DNA of 64,000 nt from Melieria omissa (lineage: Eukaryota > Arthropoda > Insecta > Diptera > Ulidiidae), in the NCBI GenBank assembly GCA_963971225.1, contig OZ020269.1, forward strand, positions 39,143,264 through 39,207,263. The letters run 5' to 3'. Both the position numbers and the translations under genes were made by a program. The notes beneath the pieces were generated by a model, which saw only the letters and a program-made list of their open reading frames with translations, searched no databases and had not been told where the DNA came from. Each line of letters starts with the position of its first letter. The stretch's first letter is position 1. Positions 11,563 through 22,163 of the stretch are shown one piece after another.

Positions 11563-13399
11563 TTTAAACACAATTAAATATTTGTTTACTTTCAATGTTT
11601 AGTATTTTTGACATTTCTATTAATAGATGCTGCCAACCTCAATTAATACATTCGAAAGTAATGCCAGAAATACTTCCAATTACTGGCAGCACTTTTCACT
11701 CGATCCGAAAATCTTACATAGTACGAATTTAAATTCGGATCGAATTCAACTTTCGAGCAGTTTCAACTTTCGAATCGAGTTACATAGTAACCCCCCAGAT
11801 TCAATAAGAGCATTGTAACATTCTTCTCTTCTGTTTACATTTACATAGATTTTAGTTACTCTAAATTTTTTGCCTGCGCATATGTCATTTTGTTTAGTTA
11901 TGCACTCAACTAGGCGCTCATTGCTAATCCTCTCTGTTAAGCCGATTGCTTTAAAAATCTTTTTCACCTCGCTTTTATCTTTTGTTTTCACCAATTCGTA
12001 GTCGTCTCCGATGCTCTCTGTGATTTTTTGCTGCAACTGCTCGCATGCTTCTTTACTTTTGCATTGAACGATTAATCCACCACTGTTTGTCTCCCTCACA
12101 CCACTTACTAAGCCCTCTGTAGGTTCAGTTACTTTTTTAAGCGCAACTTTAGTTTCCCGACTTCTTTTAGCTTTGTCTTTGGGTTTTATTACAATTTTGT
12201 TCTCATTTATTTTCATTGCTTGAGCATATGTCATTACATTGGATGACAATTGGCAGTTGGCAGACAAAACCGCTGTTTTTATCTGTACAAAGTTCGTTTA
12301 GTTTATCATTATTCTTTTTAAGTTCTTCTGACATTTCATCCATAATTTCTTTTTTCATTTGATTTAGTTTGACTTCGATGTTATGTACTAGGAGCGCATT
12401 AAAGTCAGTTATTATACTATTTTTCATTTGAGTATATTTAAGATTTATTGCTTCATGTACTATGTTTTTTATTTCGGTATGACCAATTTTGTTTTGTTCA
12501 CTTTTTTGTAGTAAGTGTTTTATTTCGACAAATTTTGTATTTGTATCCGATAGGGTGCACTGATTACAAAACCACTTTAGGTTCAAGTTTTCACTCATTA
12601 TTTTAAGTTCAGGTCTTTTAACTCTACTGCATTTCAGACAGAAGTTACAGCCACATCCTCCAGAACAAGACATCATTTCGTCCATTTGTATCAATTTCAC
12701 TGTACAATCTTTGCATTCAGGCGGCGGCATCTTGCCTCGTTCAATACCACTTTTGTGAAAGATCTATTAAAGTCACTATCTTTGCAATTTTTCACTTAAT
12801 TTTATAACTCAGTCTTGGGCGATATTCAACGTACAATCCAACACAACGCTCCCAACCCAAAATTTAGTAGAGTCAGCGGGACAAATGGATAACACGTCTA
12901 GCTCACTCGACGGACGTTCTTCCCATGGACGCTGCCTTCACTGCGTTGCCTTCGCACCATTATGATCCTCCTGTTTGTGTACTATTCTCCGCAAATAACA
13001 AAATATTTTATTCTTATTATGATTAGTTTATTTGGTACTCGCAATACTATTGGCAAGAGAACTGCCAGTCGATTTTGGCAATGAACCGAACAAAAACACT
13101 AACAAAATACAACTGAATTTTGTTGTTGGGCTGGTAACACTACCTTATTAAATATACCTTGCAAAACACTCTCAAGCCACACGCTACAAGCTTAAGGTGC
13201 TGTCAGACTATGCAAGTAAAGTACTGTCGGATTGCGATTGAAAACCTAAAATTTCGAAAAGTATTTTAACGAACAATTACACTATGCATGGCAAGTAATT
13301 TCGATGAGCACTTTTCGCTTTCCAGAAAGCGTCTTTCAGTCCAAGTCCAAAACATTTCTCATAATACTCTTTGAAAGTTTGAGAATTTTGCTATCATAT

Positions 13400-13492
13400 C
13401 TGCGTTCGGAATCGGCATAAAACTGTAGGTCCCTTCCAACCTTGTAAAAACATTCGCACGCACAACACGGTTGGTTGCGGGTAGCTAGGCCT
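13400..13492 (+). mobile_element. tRNA-type SINE fragment
   Basis: The reverse complement matches the middle and tail part of the SINEs at 22164, 24447 and 40116 (GGAAGGGACCTACAGTTTTA, CCGTGTTGTGCGTGCG). The orientation is opposite to those copies. The piece stops where the next MITE begins. Confidence 0.7.
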
Positions 13493-13495
13493 TAA

Positions 13496-13936
13496 GGCTT
13501 GATTACACGTAACGAGTAGAGTGAGAAGACAGCAACTCGAACGAGTACTCGTTTCGTCTAAACGGTAAGGCGAGTTCTTGATTGAGTCAGTGACCGATGA
13601 AAGTGGCAAGAGAGCCACTAGAATCACATTTTGTTTGCTAGGCCGAGCGACCACTACTTTACCGTTATATTTTTCTCTTTTCGCAGCGATTCGCGCAATC
13701 GCTCGTCACATGCGGAATCGCTCGTGACATACGGTATGCGTCACACACCACTTTTCGCTCGGTTGAGTTTAATTGCGCGATTTGCTTAGTTCATTTTGTG
13801 CATTGTAAACCCGAACTGACTCGCCGCATGTCGAAATACGTTTGAACAACTCGTCGCTTTTGCTCGCTATCCCAATTCTTTCGGCCTAGTACCATTTTGA
13901 TGTCTCGTCACTCGACTCGTTACGTGTAATCAAGGC
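13496..13936. mobile_element. MITE with GGCTTGATTACACGTAACGA ends
   Basis: Terminal inverted repeats of about 30 bp: left GGCTTGATTACACGTAACGA, right (complement) GGCCTTGATTACACGTAACG. The 440 bp interior has no coding capacity and several CGCTCG-type motifs. No clear target duplication. The G-rich end would fit PIF/Harbinger. Confidence 0.65.
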
Positions 13937-14830
13937 CGTCCAGCCCTGAAGCCTTATTTACATCGAGATTTGCAAGCACTCTTTTAACTGCCCGTGTCCG
14001 AAAATGAATTACTGGCATAGAGCAAGATACGTTCTCGACTACGGGTAGTGGTTGATCGCTGGGAGGCAGAGAGGAATTCTCTGCGAAAATTTTAGCCAAC
14101 AAATTAGCTTTATCAACCGAGTGAGTGATGATTTGATCATTGTTAAGAAGAGTTGGAATTGAAGACGATGTTTGGTTCTTCACCTTCTTAACGAATGACC
14201 AAAAGTTCTTACTACCACGCTGGCATTGAAGAACTTTTTTCCTTTGGCGCTGTTCGTGCAGAAACTTTTGGCGCCTTAGGATGGCATTGCATCGATTTCT
14301 AGCCTGTTTACGCAGTTGTTCAGTGGTGGCATTTTTATTTGCCTGCCATGCTCTGAAAGCATCCTCTTTAGACCTGACAGCAATTCTGCATGTCTCATTA
14401 AACCAGAGATTGTCCTTAGGTTTAATGCTAATTTTCTTATTAGGGATGAAGGACCGCATTCCCAATAATATAATTTCTTCAACCATTTTGGCTGCGGCAT
14501 TTATGTTTCTATCTAGAAAACACAATTTCCAATTGAAGTGGGCGAAAAATTCATGAAGTTCACTCCAGTTAGCTTTACATCCACACTAGGCGCTTCGGGG
14601 CTAAAGGCGGATAGAAGAGTATGAGAAAGACGCCAAAATGGTGCAATGGTCCGAGTTTGCAAGAGGTGCGTGCATTTCAACATCACATTTTTCATGATGT
14701 GAAGTGAGAAAAAGGTCTAGAGTGTTGAGAGCTTGCCCAGCAACGTAGGGGATATGCGTTGGTTCATGCACTATTTGAGTCCATGGGATCTATGCGTGAC
14801 ATCAATTCGGAAATGCAAGAGAATATTGCA
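13937..14830 (-). pseudogene. Jockey-like LINE ORF2 fragment (endonuclease end to start of RT)
   Basis: The minus-strand frame from 14525 reads MCFLDRNINAAAKMVEEI, IPNKKISIKPKDNLWFNETC, FRAWQANKNATTEQLRKQAR and finally RVLANLDVNKASGLDG, the segment linking endonuclease and reverse transcriptase in jockey-clade elements (K-SGPDG is the RT entry motif). Upstream pieces to about 14830 are frameshifted endonuclease. The fragment is cut at the MITE, so the RT core is missing. Confidence 0.75.
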
Positions 14831-14878
14831 AAGCAGCTCTCTGATCGCTTGTGCTTTCTCTCTGGGTTTCGTTTACAT

Positions 14879-15031
14879 CAGGGGTCGGCAAAATTGACAA
14901 TGAGATGGTGTTAGTGAGCGCAGTGAAATTTCTCTCCACTGTGTAAATTATACCTGAACAACGGCTGATTGAGCGTACTGTGTACGTGTGCTGAGCGTAC
15001 CGCTCATAAGAGTAAGCTTTGCCGACTACTG
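14879..15031. mobile_element. hAT MITE, 153 bp, 8-bp duplication GTTTACAT
   Basis: The ends are CAGGGGTCGGCAAA and, inverted, CAGTAGTCGGCAAAG. GTTTACAT is repeated exactly at 14871-14878 and 15032-15039. An 8-bp duplication with CAG ends is the hAT hallmark. No coding capacity. Confidence 0.88.
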
Positions 15032-15325
15032 GTTTACATTATCCTCACCATTGTGGTTCCCGCCCGCGTCTGAAATTAAAGCGTAAAAGTATTTCAGATG
15101 CGCCTTCTGTATACTGTTTATTCTGTGATTTTAGTGAAGTGTATTTTAAATTTATTTCCGCTTTGAATATTTAAAAACTTTTGTATTCAGTCCAATAGAG
15201 TTAGCCGAAGAGTTAGAGTTAGTTATAGTTAGTAAAATAAATAAATGATTTTGACATGTTAAGTAATTAACTGCTCTACTTCCAGCAGCAATCCATCAAA
15301 TATATATATGGACGTATGTACTTAC

Positions 15326-15487
15326 TTCTTCTTTCGAGACACAGTTTTCATTATCCAAGCCGCTGTCGAAATTGTTACAATGTTCTGATACTGAAAAAAG
15401 CGTACAGCCTGTGGGATCCAGGGGGATGCACCATTGAATTGCATTAAGTAAGAACAAGTCCGACCACGATTCTTCTAATAAAATTAC
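15326..15487 (-). CDS. Hr51: Hr51 exon: ligand-binding domain, LLEESWSDLFLL
   Basis: The exon has 162 nt (54 codons, phase 0 on both sides), with acceptor TTTTTATCAG and donor GTAAGTAC. It encodes VILLEESWSDLFLLNAIQWC, then IPLDPTGCTLFSVSEHCNN, ending CVSKEE. The block (D)QVILLEESWSDLFLLNAIQW joins without a gap to FRDQ of the exon at 41501, completing the nuclear-receptor LBD signature across a 26 kb intron. PNR-type receptors carry the same LLEE-W--LFLL-AIQW-LPLD pattern. The rest of the domain, including the AF-2 helix, is not found between 1 and 15325 and must lie to the left. Confidence 0.9.
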
Positions 15488-16131
15488 CTGATAAAAAAGG
15501 AATATTTTAGTCATTTCAAGTCGATTATTGATTTCAAATCAATTGAACATTTCTTAAGCCAGAATTAAGCGACAGAAAAAATTTATTAGACCACCTTAAT
15601 AGCGCACTATTTATAAGTAACTGTTAATTAGTATATAAGTATGTCAACCCACGATTTGCATGTAAGGTCATACGACTCATACATATCGCACATCCACAAA
15701 GTGACACAACTTAAAATTTTTAATTCTTCAGAAAATGGAAAAAACAGCTTTTGAGCTGAATAAATATTTTTTTTTAATAACGTATAGACCATTTAGTAGA
15801 AAATCCTTACATATTATGCTCTAGGATGAGTTACAAATTTATTTTTTTAATTTAAAACTAGAAAATCTAAAACTTTGAGTTACGACTTTTTTGATGATAT
15901 TTTAATTCAATAAATACCGGATTTTTCAGTTATGTCAATTTTGCTAAATTTAAAAATTATAAATGACAATTAAAAAGTTGAAAATATAAACTAAAATTGT
16001 CTCAATTCTACTTAAAATTAACTCCATCAAAGATTTATTTCGTGAAAAGTGTCACAATTGGGACTATTTTGCATTGAGCTGCAGCGATCAAATAACATTA
16101 AACTTCTCAACAAAATATAAAAAATGTAAAA

Positions 16132-16514
16132 AAAACTAAAAAGGAATGTTTCTGATAGTAAAAAAGTTGTTGTTTTTTTGTCGCACATAGAGTACATACA
16201 CATAGCTGAAAACAATGGATTTTATGTAATCTTGTGTAAAAATCCATTATTTGCAGCTATTTGTATGTACTGTATGTGCTCTAAGTCTTAAACAGTTGGA
16301 GATCACGTTTTAATTTTTTTGTGGAGAATTAGTACATTTAAAGCTTTAATTTAAGTTAAAAGAATTTAAAAAAAATTTCGAAGTTTTTCAAACATCGATT
16401 TGAAATTTTCACTTCCGGTTTACTATACGTAAAAAAAATAAAAATTTAGAATTCGACAAAACCAAAAAAACAACAACTTTTTTAATATCAGAAACATTAC
16501 TTTTTAGTTTATTT
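16132..16514. repeat. Long inverted repeat with inner hairpin
   Basis: Arms 16132-16183 and 16463-16514 pair almost fully (GTTTCTGATAGTAAAAAAGT). Inside them a second stem-loop at about 16186-16286 pairs CACATAGAGTACATACACAT with ATTTGTATGTACTGTATGTG around a loop near 16235. The surroundings (15690-16650) are AT-rich and probably belong to a decayed palindromic element, but no ends or duplication could be set. Confidence 0.55.
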
Positions 16515-16699
16515 TACAAATTAATTGACACAGATAAAAAGCATCGAAAACTTCATGACTTTATTCTTAGTGAATTTTTAAATGCTCATAACTCAGCAAA
16601 AAAACATCATACGGAAAAAAATGGGTGTACACATCCACGTCTACTAGAAGTATAACTGACCAGAATATAAACAAATTTTACGACCTCACTTTTTTTTGG

Positions 16700-17917
16700 T
16701 TGTCCGCTTGACGTGAAATCCCCCGTATACTTGTTGTAATTCTTTGTAAAGGTGACAAATCAAACTTTGAATTAAGCGTTAAATCATTTTGATTTCTTTT
16801 AGTTTGCTTGTTGGAAAAGCGCATTGAAAATGTATAACGAAAACGAACATTACCGTCATGTTATGTTATACGAGTTTCGGAAGGGAAAACTGTTGGCGCC
16901 GCCACAAAAGCTATTCAAGCAGTTTATTCGGACCGTGCACCAGCGCTTCGCACAGTGAAGAAATGGTTTGCTAAATTTCGAGTTGGTGATTTTAACCTCA
17001 AAGACCCACCTCGCGCTTGACGAGGACGTTATTCGCACTCTTGTTGAGAACAATTCACTCATTTCAACGGAAGAGGTTGCCCAAGAACTGAACGTCAACA
17101 AATCAACTGCATTTCGTCATTTAAAAAAGGTTGGGAGCACTTTGAAGCTCGATACTTGGGTGCCGCATCAGTTGAGTGAAAAAAATAAAGTGGACCGTGT
17201 AACAACAGCCATTTCTTTGCTTCGACGTATCAAAAATGAGCCTTTTCTGGATCGGGTTGTGCCAGGTGACGAGAAATGGATTCTGTACAACAATGTCCAA
17301 CGAAAACGAACATGGAAACAGGCACACGAGAAGGCGGAACCGGTCTACAAAGGTGGATTGCATCCGATGAAGGCGTTGCTGTGTTTTTGGTGGGATATCC
17401 GAGGAGTGATATATTTTGAGCTCTTGCCCGTTGGCGAAACGATTACCGCGAATAAGTATTGTCAGCAATTGACCCAATTAAAGAAAGCAATTGAAGAAAA
17501 ACGTCAGATTTTCGCCAATCGCAAAGGAGTCCTCTTCCACCACGACAACGCCAGACCACATGTTGCAAAACCGACTCTGTCCAAACTGAAGCAGATGACT
17601 TGGGAAATCATGTCGCATCCTCCATATTCACCAGACATCGCGCCTTCTGATTACCACTTATTCCGATCATTGCAGAACAATTTGAATGGAAAAAGATGTA
17701 AAACCGTGGACGAAGTTAAAAACCACCTTGTCCCCTTTTTTAACGAAAAAACGCGTGATTTTTATGAATCCGACTTCCGTAAGTTGGTTGATCGTTGGGA
17801 GTGGATTGCCGAACATGATGGCGAATACATAATTGATTAATAAAGATTTTGTTTCGAAAAATTTCAATTTGAGTTTTGACTTCAAATCGGACACGAACTT
17901 ATGCACTCATCCAATAT
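16700..17917 (+). mobile_element. mariner element 2
   Basis: It holds an almost open mariner transposase. The right end, read inward, is TTGGATGAGTGCATAAGTTC; no matching left end is preserved near 16690-16720. A hAT target (GTACATAC, 17918) follows directly. Confidence 0.65.
16830..17840 (+). pseudogene. mariner transposase, DD34D, two lesions
   Basis: It starts MYNENEHYRHVMLYEFRKGK at 16830. A one-base shift near 16892 leads to VGAATKAIQAVYSDRAPALR, and a small deletion near 17018 removes the GRP linker region. From there the frame is open to the stop at 17840: second helix-turn-helix (VAQELNVNKSTAFRHLKKVG), WVPHQL, catalytic Asp in VPGDEKW, HHDNARPH and YSPDIAPSDYHLF with exactly 34 residues between the last two Asp, and the C-terminal LVDRWEWIAEHDGEYI. 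The long open part suggests a fairly recent arrival. Inactive as read. Confidence 0.85.
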
Positions 17918-18224
17918 GTACATACTAGGGATTGCAATCCCGGACCAGTTTTACAATCCCGGGATTTTCGGGACTGAAAATCACAATCCCGGGATCCCGG
18001 GATTTTTTTCGGGATTGAATATATTACTTTAAGGACCTAGTTCAGACTTTTTTTCAATCAAATAAATTATATCTATGTATTAAATACATTTTAGTATACT
18101 TAATTTAAATTAAGAACAAAATATTTATGACAAATAACTTAAAAACGCGTTTAATTACCAAATCATCTGGCTACCCTGCTGAAATAGGTATATCTCTGGT
18201 TCAATACTACACCTTTTCAAGTTC

Positions 18225-18575
18225 GATTTCAGAAAGCGTAAATTCAATTCCAGAAAGCATAAATTCAATTTCAGAAAGCGTAAATTAAATTTCAGAAACA
18301 CAAATTCAATTTCAGAAAGCGTAAATTCAATTTCAGAAACATAAATTCAATTTCAGAAAGCGTAAATTCAATTTCAGAAAGCGTAAATTCAATTTCAGAA
18401 ACATAAATTCAATTTCAGAAAGCGTAAATTCAATTTCGGAAAGCGTAAATTCAATTTCAGAAACACAAATTCAATTTCAGAAAGCGTAAATTCAATTTCA
18501 GAAACCGTAAATTCAATTTCAGAAAGCGTAAATTCAATTTCGGAAAACGTAAATTCAATTTCAGAAACTACCTTT
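18225..18575. repeat. Tandem 20-21 bp array, left arm
   Basis: About 16 units of GCGTAAATTCAATTTCAGAAA with variants (GAAACATAAATTC, GAAACACAAATTC). It has no spacers, so it is not a CRISPR array. Confidence 0.85.
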
Positions 18576-18699
18576 AATGTATAAAAAATGTTTTTGGAGA
18601 AGTGCACTTTGCCAAATTTTTTAACTACGTACGAAAGCCATGCCACTCGGAGGCCATAATGGCCTATTGTGAATCCCTTCTTATGGTGTTCTGGAGCTA

Positions 18700-19027
18700 A
18701 CCAATAGTCTCAATGAAGGGGAAACCAGTTCGACCTCTTAATGAAGGAGAGCAGATTCGAGATTTCGACCTTCGCCGTGCAAGCCAGGTCGGCCAGGAAC
18801 CTTGACCACAAGGTGGGGAGACGGCGTTCCTGCAGAGCCGGGCAGTGACACAGCAAGTGTTGTATCGTTTCTACTTCTTCTTCATCTCCACAGCTACGGC
18901 AGACATCACCCGACGAGAGGCGCCATTTGGTAAGCATAGATCCAATAGCGCCGCGTCCGGTAATGACTCCAACGAGCTGTCGAATGGAGGTACGACCCAA
19001 GGACAGTACGAGTCGTGTTTTCGTCAA
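18700..19027 (-). pseudogene. LINE ORF2 C-terminus (I/R1-like) captured between foldback arms
   Basis: It encodes LTKWRLSSGDVCRSCGDEEE followed by VETIQHLLCHCPALQERR, the Cys-Cys-His-Cys knuckle after the RNase H domain in I-, LOA- and R1-type LINEs. Only this tail is present; the reverse transcriptase is absent. It ends SNWFPLH at 18710. The neighbouring satellite arms imply capture rather than an own insertion. Confidence 0.7.
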
Positions 19028-19189
19028 GGAGAGGGAGGGCCACAGTCGGTCCTGGTACGCAATGATGACTCAATTTCCTTTTTGGTCAACCTGTCAATAT
19101 ACATGTACAAGGCAGATATCGGAGGAAACACAGAGGTATCCAAACAAATCAAATCTGTGTAAATGCAACCAAAATAAATTCAACATTTG

Positions 19190-19420
19190 CTCTGAAATTG
19201 AATTTACGTTTTCTGAAATTGAATTTCCGCTTTCTGAAATTGAATTTATGTTTCTGAAATTGAATTTACGCTTTCTGAAATTGAATTTACGCTTTCCGAA
19301 ATTGAATTTACGCTCTCTGAAATTGAATTTATGTTTCTGAAATTGAATTTACGCTTTCTGAAATTGAATTTACGCTTTCTGAAATTGCTTTTACGCTTTT
19401 TGAAATCGAACTTGAAAAGG
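19190..19420. repeat. Tandem 20-21 bp array, right arm (inverted)
   Basis: About 11 units of CTGAAATTGAATTTACGCTT, the complement of the left array. Open frames crossing it are repeat artefacts. Confidence 0.85.
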
Positions 19421-19516
19421 TGTAGTAGATCAAATCGTATTACGAGTATATGTATATCTTCAAGTCTTGGCCATTCAAAATAAGCTAAATTCGGTGTGAG
19501 TAATAACTATCAATAA

Positions 19517-20480
19517 CACAGTGCAACACTGAAAAAAGGGACAAGGTCAAACCCATCTCATTCGATAGATGACCTGAGTAGATGAAAAAGTGCCAAGGGA
19601 TTTTTCTCGGAATGTTCGAGTTTTTTCTTAAATGCAGTTTAAAGATGGCGGCTTAATGCCCCTTCCCGAAACTTTTAAAACATCATATCTTTTGACTCAA
19701 ATGTCAGAAAGGAATAATTTTTACGTCAAATGAAAGCTAATGATATGAAGTCGATGACACAATATCCTTTTTGGAAAAATTTTATGAAAAAGAATATGAA
19801 GGACCTCAATTAAATTTTTATCCTTGAATATCCTGGAAACCGTGAGAGCTAAATTTATATAAGTGACTTCTGGTGAAAAAGCATTCAAAAATCTATACGG
19901 CTTATAAATTTCATGTAAATAATTTTTACAATTAAGACTCTACAACGATTAAAAAAATGTGCTTTGCTACATTCGATGTTTTTACTAAGAAGCTACGAGA
20001 TATTTTGTACAGAAAAACATGAATTCGGCAGTGTATAATTTTTTAAACGCTGTAGTGGCTTAACAATCAAAGTGATTGAAATGAAATTGATGTGCAGTAT
20101 AGATCTTTGAATGCTTTTTTACCAGAAGTCACTTACATAAATTTATCTCGCACGGTGTCCAGGTTATTTAAGGATACAAATTTAATTGAGGTCCTTCATA
20201 TCCCTTTTCAGAAAATTTTTCGAAAAAGGATATTGTGTCATCGACTTCATATCATTAGCTTTCATTTGACGTAAAAATTATTCCTTTCTGACATTTGAGT
20301 CAAGAGATATGATGTTTTAAAAGTTTCGGGAAGGGGCATTAAGCCGCAGGGGCATTTAAAAAAAAACTCGAACATTCCGAGAAAAATCCCTTGGCACTTT
20401 TTCATCTACTGAGGTCCTCTATCGAATGAGACGGGTTTGACCTTGTCCCTCGAAATTCTTTTTGAATTTGTTGCACTGTG
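19517..20480. mobile_element. Foldback/MITE element, copy B (TAA duplication)
   Basis: Nearly identical to 2017-2950, with the same CACAGTGCAACA ends and TAA at 19514-19516 and 20481-20483. Copy B keeps about 30 bp more in the right arm (AAGGGGCATTAAGCCGCAGG near 20333, and CTACTGAGGTC near 20405), so the arms were once more complete and copy A lost these bases. Confidence 0.82.
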
Positions 20481-20926
20481 TAATTCAAGTTTCGCTATAA
20501 TTTTAATTCATAAAGGCTGATGAGTTAAACTTGCATGTTTTTAGAAAATTCGAGTTGTTTACTTTTTTGAATGGATTCATTTTTTGGGAGCGTAAGCTTG
20601 TTTGCACTTCTGAATTTGGTTACTGGAAAATTGGTACTGGAAAAGTACCAAAACAAAGCTAGTTTGTACAAATTTGTAAAATGTAGTCATACACAAACAG
20701 AGCTATTGTTGCATTAACACTTATTCAAACGTCACAGGCAATAGGCAATTCATTTTTTGTGTTAAATAAGAAGGGTTGCATTTTTCTAAATCAACGTGAC
20801 AAAAGCAAAACGTAAGCTTTTTTTTGTTTCGGATTTTGTCAATCCCGGGATTTTTCGGGACTGAAATTTTCCGGGATCCCGGGATTTCGGGATTCACGAT
20901 CCCGGGATTGCAATCCCTAGTATATA

Positions 20927-21499
20927 CCTATGATCAATAAGTACCGGGACTGTGTATTTTAAATTTTCCGCCGTTGCCCGATTAGGTCGGTAGGACCTTA
21001 ACTGACATCTGTGTCAAATTTTGAGAGGGATTGCATCATTAGTTTTTGTTTGGCAGCTGTTAGCGTCAGTCAACTTTTTGTACTTCGTCGCATTTTACAA
21101 TGGATAATAACAGCTGGATTTTGCCCCACGATAATGCGCCGTCTCACAAAGCACACATTATTCGCGATTATTTGAACAAACACAGTGTGAATATCATCGA
21201 TCAGGCTCCCTATTCTCCAGATATGGGGCCATGTGACTTTTTCCTGTTCTCCCGACTCAAGTTACCGCTTCGTGGAAAGAGATTTGAGTCCATAGAGGTC
21301 ATAAAAGAAAATGCGACACGAGAGCTGAAAGCCATACCTGCTTCGGCTTACCAGAAGTGCATGGACGATTGGATTAAGCGTTGGCATATGTGTATTGCTT
21401 CAGATGGGGCCTATTTTGAAGGGGATAAAATAAATTTACCAGAAGAATAAAAAAATTGTGTTTTTTTTGACACAGTCCCGGTACTTATTGATCATAGTG
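20927..21499 (+). mobile_element. Deleted mariner (TA duplication), family of 56127
   Basis: The ends TATGATCAATAAGTACCGGG and, complemented, CACTATGATCAATAAGTACC are flanked by TA at 20925-20926 and 21500-21501. The 5' untranslated part leads to an ATG at 21100, after which about two thirds of the transposase is deleted. It abuts the right end of the hAT element. Confidence 0.85.
21100..21450 (+). pseudogene. mariner transposase, C-terminal third fused to start codon
   Basis: The frame is open for 116 codons: MDNNSWILPHDNAPSHKAHI, then QAPYSPDMGPCDFFLF with 34 residues between the two catalytic Asp, and IKRWHMCIASDGAYFEGDKI near the end. The DNA-binding domains and first catalytic Asp are missing, so it cannot transpose itself. 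The original start codon appears to be kept, fused to the catalytic end. SETMAR/rosa-like mariners show the same PCDFFLF motif. Confidence 0.8.
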
Positions 21500-21501
21500 T
21501 A

Positions 21502-22154
21502 TAAGCCATACACCATTAAAATTTGATAAGTAAAGTTAAAGTAACATTTAAACAAGATATATAGTTATAACTATACACACAGCATCAAAGATGGGCGAGG
21601 GAAAATCCTCTTTATAGAACCAAACGGCGCAAATAAAAATCTTATAAATTGGGCCGGGCATTGGAGAAGCAGACGTGACACTTCTTTTACCACTCAATAT
21701 TGTAATATAGAAAATATTCGGACATACAAGTTACTAAGCATCGAAGCCTATTAATATGCACATCCAGAAGAACCATCAATTCAAAATAATAAGGAAAAAG
21801 AAGCCTCGTAGCCGCCGCGCGGATACTCACACTCTCAAATTGTTCGTGCAGAATGTCCATTGTAGCATGTTGCGCTGACCGATTGGAACTACTGTACACG
21901 TTATCGGTATTCATATAATCCAGTTTACACCACAAAAAGAAGATGGAGATCTGTAACTCTGTTGACAAAACGTCAACAAATATGGATAAACTCCGTTTAT
22001 CATTGGAGTCTTCGAAGCTAGCCACAATGTCCAGCTATACATATGTACATATGTATGTTAAACATAGCTGTTCGATTCAAGAAGAAATATGTGGTTTCGC
22101 ATATATATTGGCATTTACCATTTAGTAATGCAAAAGAGAAAGCATTACATCTTG
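21502..22154. other. No recognised feature
   Basis: Mixed AT-rich sequence with a short TACATATGTACATATGTA palindrome near 22040. No protein or repeat family recognised. Confidence 0.5.
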
Positions 22155-22163
22155 CAATACATT

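Larger units (their letters stand above)
10690..11795. mobile_element. PIF/Harbinger element, internally deleted
   Basis: It interrupts the LINE ORF1. The right end reads inward GGGGGTTACTATGTAACTCG; the left end (CTAACTCGAATTCGGAAAC) is a diverged match. It carries parts of the two genes expected for Harbinger: a Myb/SANT-like protein on the plus strand and the beginning of a transposase on the minus strand. Most of the transposase is missing. Exact ends and the 3-bp duplication could not be fixed. Confidence 0.7.
10351..12730 (-). pseudogene. LINE ORF1 pseudogene: PHD-like finger, RRM-like, CCHC knuckles
   Basis: ORF1 proteins bind element RNA. It starts MPPPECKDC at 12730 with a PHD-like Cys-rich finger (CSGGCGCNFCLKC, WFCNQC), followed by a coiled-coil-like charged region. 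A frameshift near 12250 follows, then an RRM-like domain (GGLIVQCKSKEACEQL, RVTKIYVNVNRREECYNAL). After the Harbinger insertion come zinc knuckles (CFKCLGYNHKSNEC, CSKCAGNHEVKDC, CVNCCE). It ends 9 nt before the ORF2 frame. PHD-type fingers at the start of ORF1 are known in CR1-type elements. Confidence 0.78.
7478..12960 (-). mobile_element. Non-LTR retrotransposon (CR1/jockey group), nearly complete but decayed
   Basis: The minus-strand order is a 5' leader (to about 12960, end uncertain), ORF1 (12730-10351), ORF2 with endonuclease and reverse transcriptase (10342-7591), and a 3' tail rich in TAAA repeats near 7505-7480. ORF1 is split by a PIF/Harbinger element (about 10690-11795). Several frameshifts make the copy inactive. 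Confidence 0.8.
1..15325 (-). other. Hr51 intron (3' part runs off the window), transposon-filled
   Basis: No Hr51 exon is visible left of the donor at 15325, so this whole stretch is read as intron. It is almost fully explained by the mobile elements listed separately. Parts without an assigned feature (for example 12731-13400, 15032-15325) hold AT-rich sequence. A short GAGTTAG-type direct repeat lies near 15200-15225. Confidence 0.65.
18207..19425. mobile_element. Foldback element with 20-bp satellite arms around a LINE fragment
   Basis: The ends are CTACACCTTTTCAAGTTCGA and the exact complement at 19425; TA flanks both sides. Each arm is a tandem array of a unit like GAAAGCGTAAATTCAATTTC (left arm about 18225-18570, right arm about 19190-19420, inverted). 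The centre 18640-19170 carries the end of a LINE ORF2. This is the layout of Drosophila FB elements, which can carry foreign DNA between arms. Confidence 0.75.
17926..20919. mobile_element. hAT element (TAGGGATTGCAATCCCGG ends), non-autonomous nest
   Basis: The terminal repeats are TAGGGATTGCAATCCCGG left and CGGGATTGCAATCCCTA right, followed by further internal CCCGGGAT motifs on both sides. The flanks are GTACATAC and GTATATAC (7 of 8 identical). No hAT transposase remains. The interior is occupied by a satellite-armed foldback (18207-19425) and foldback copy B (19517-20480). Confidence 0.82.

Noticed and set aside
16968..17840. Intact mariner transposase
   Set aside because: The open frame lacks the true N-terminus, which is in other frames from 16830 with a small deletion; the first catalytic region is present but the DNA-binding part is damaged.
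18225..18575. Regular short repeats as a CRISPR array
   Set aside because: The 20-bp units are contiguous without unique spacers, are mirrored at 19190-19420, and the DNA is eukaryotic.
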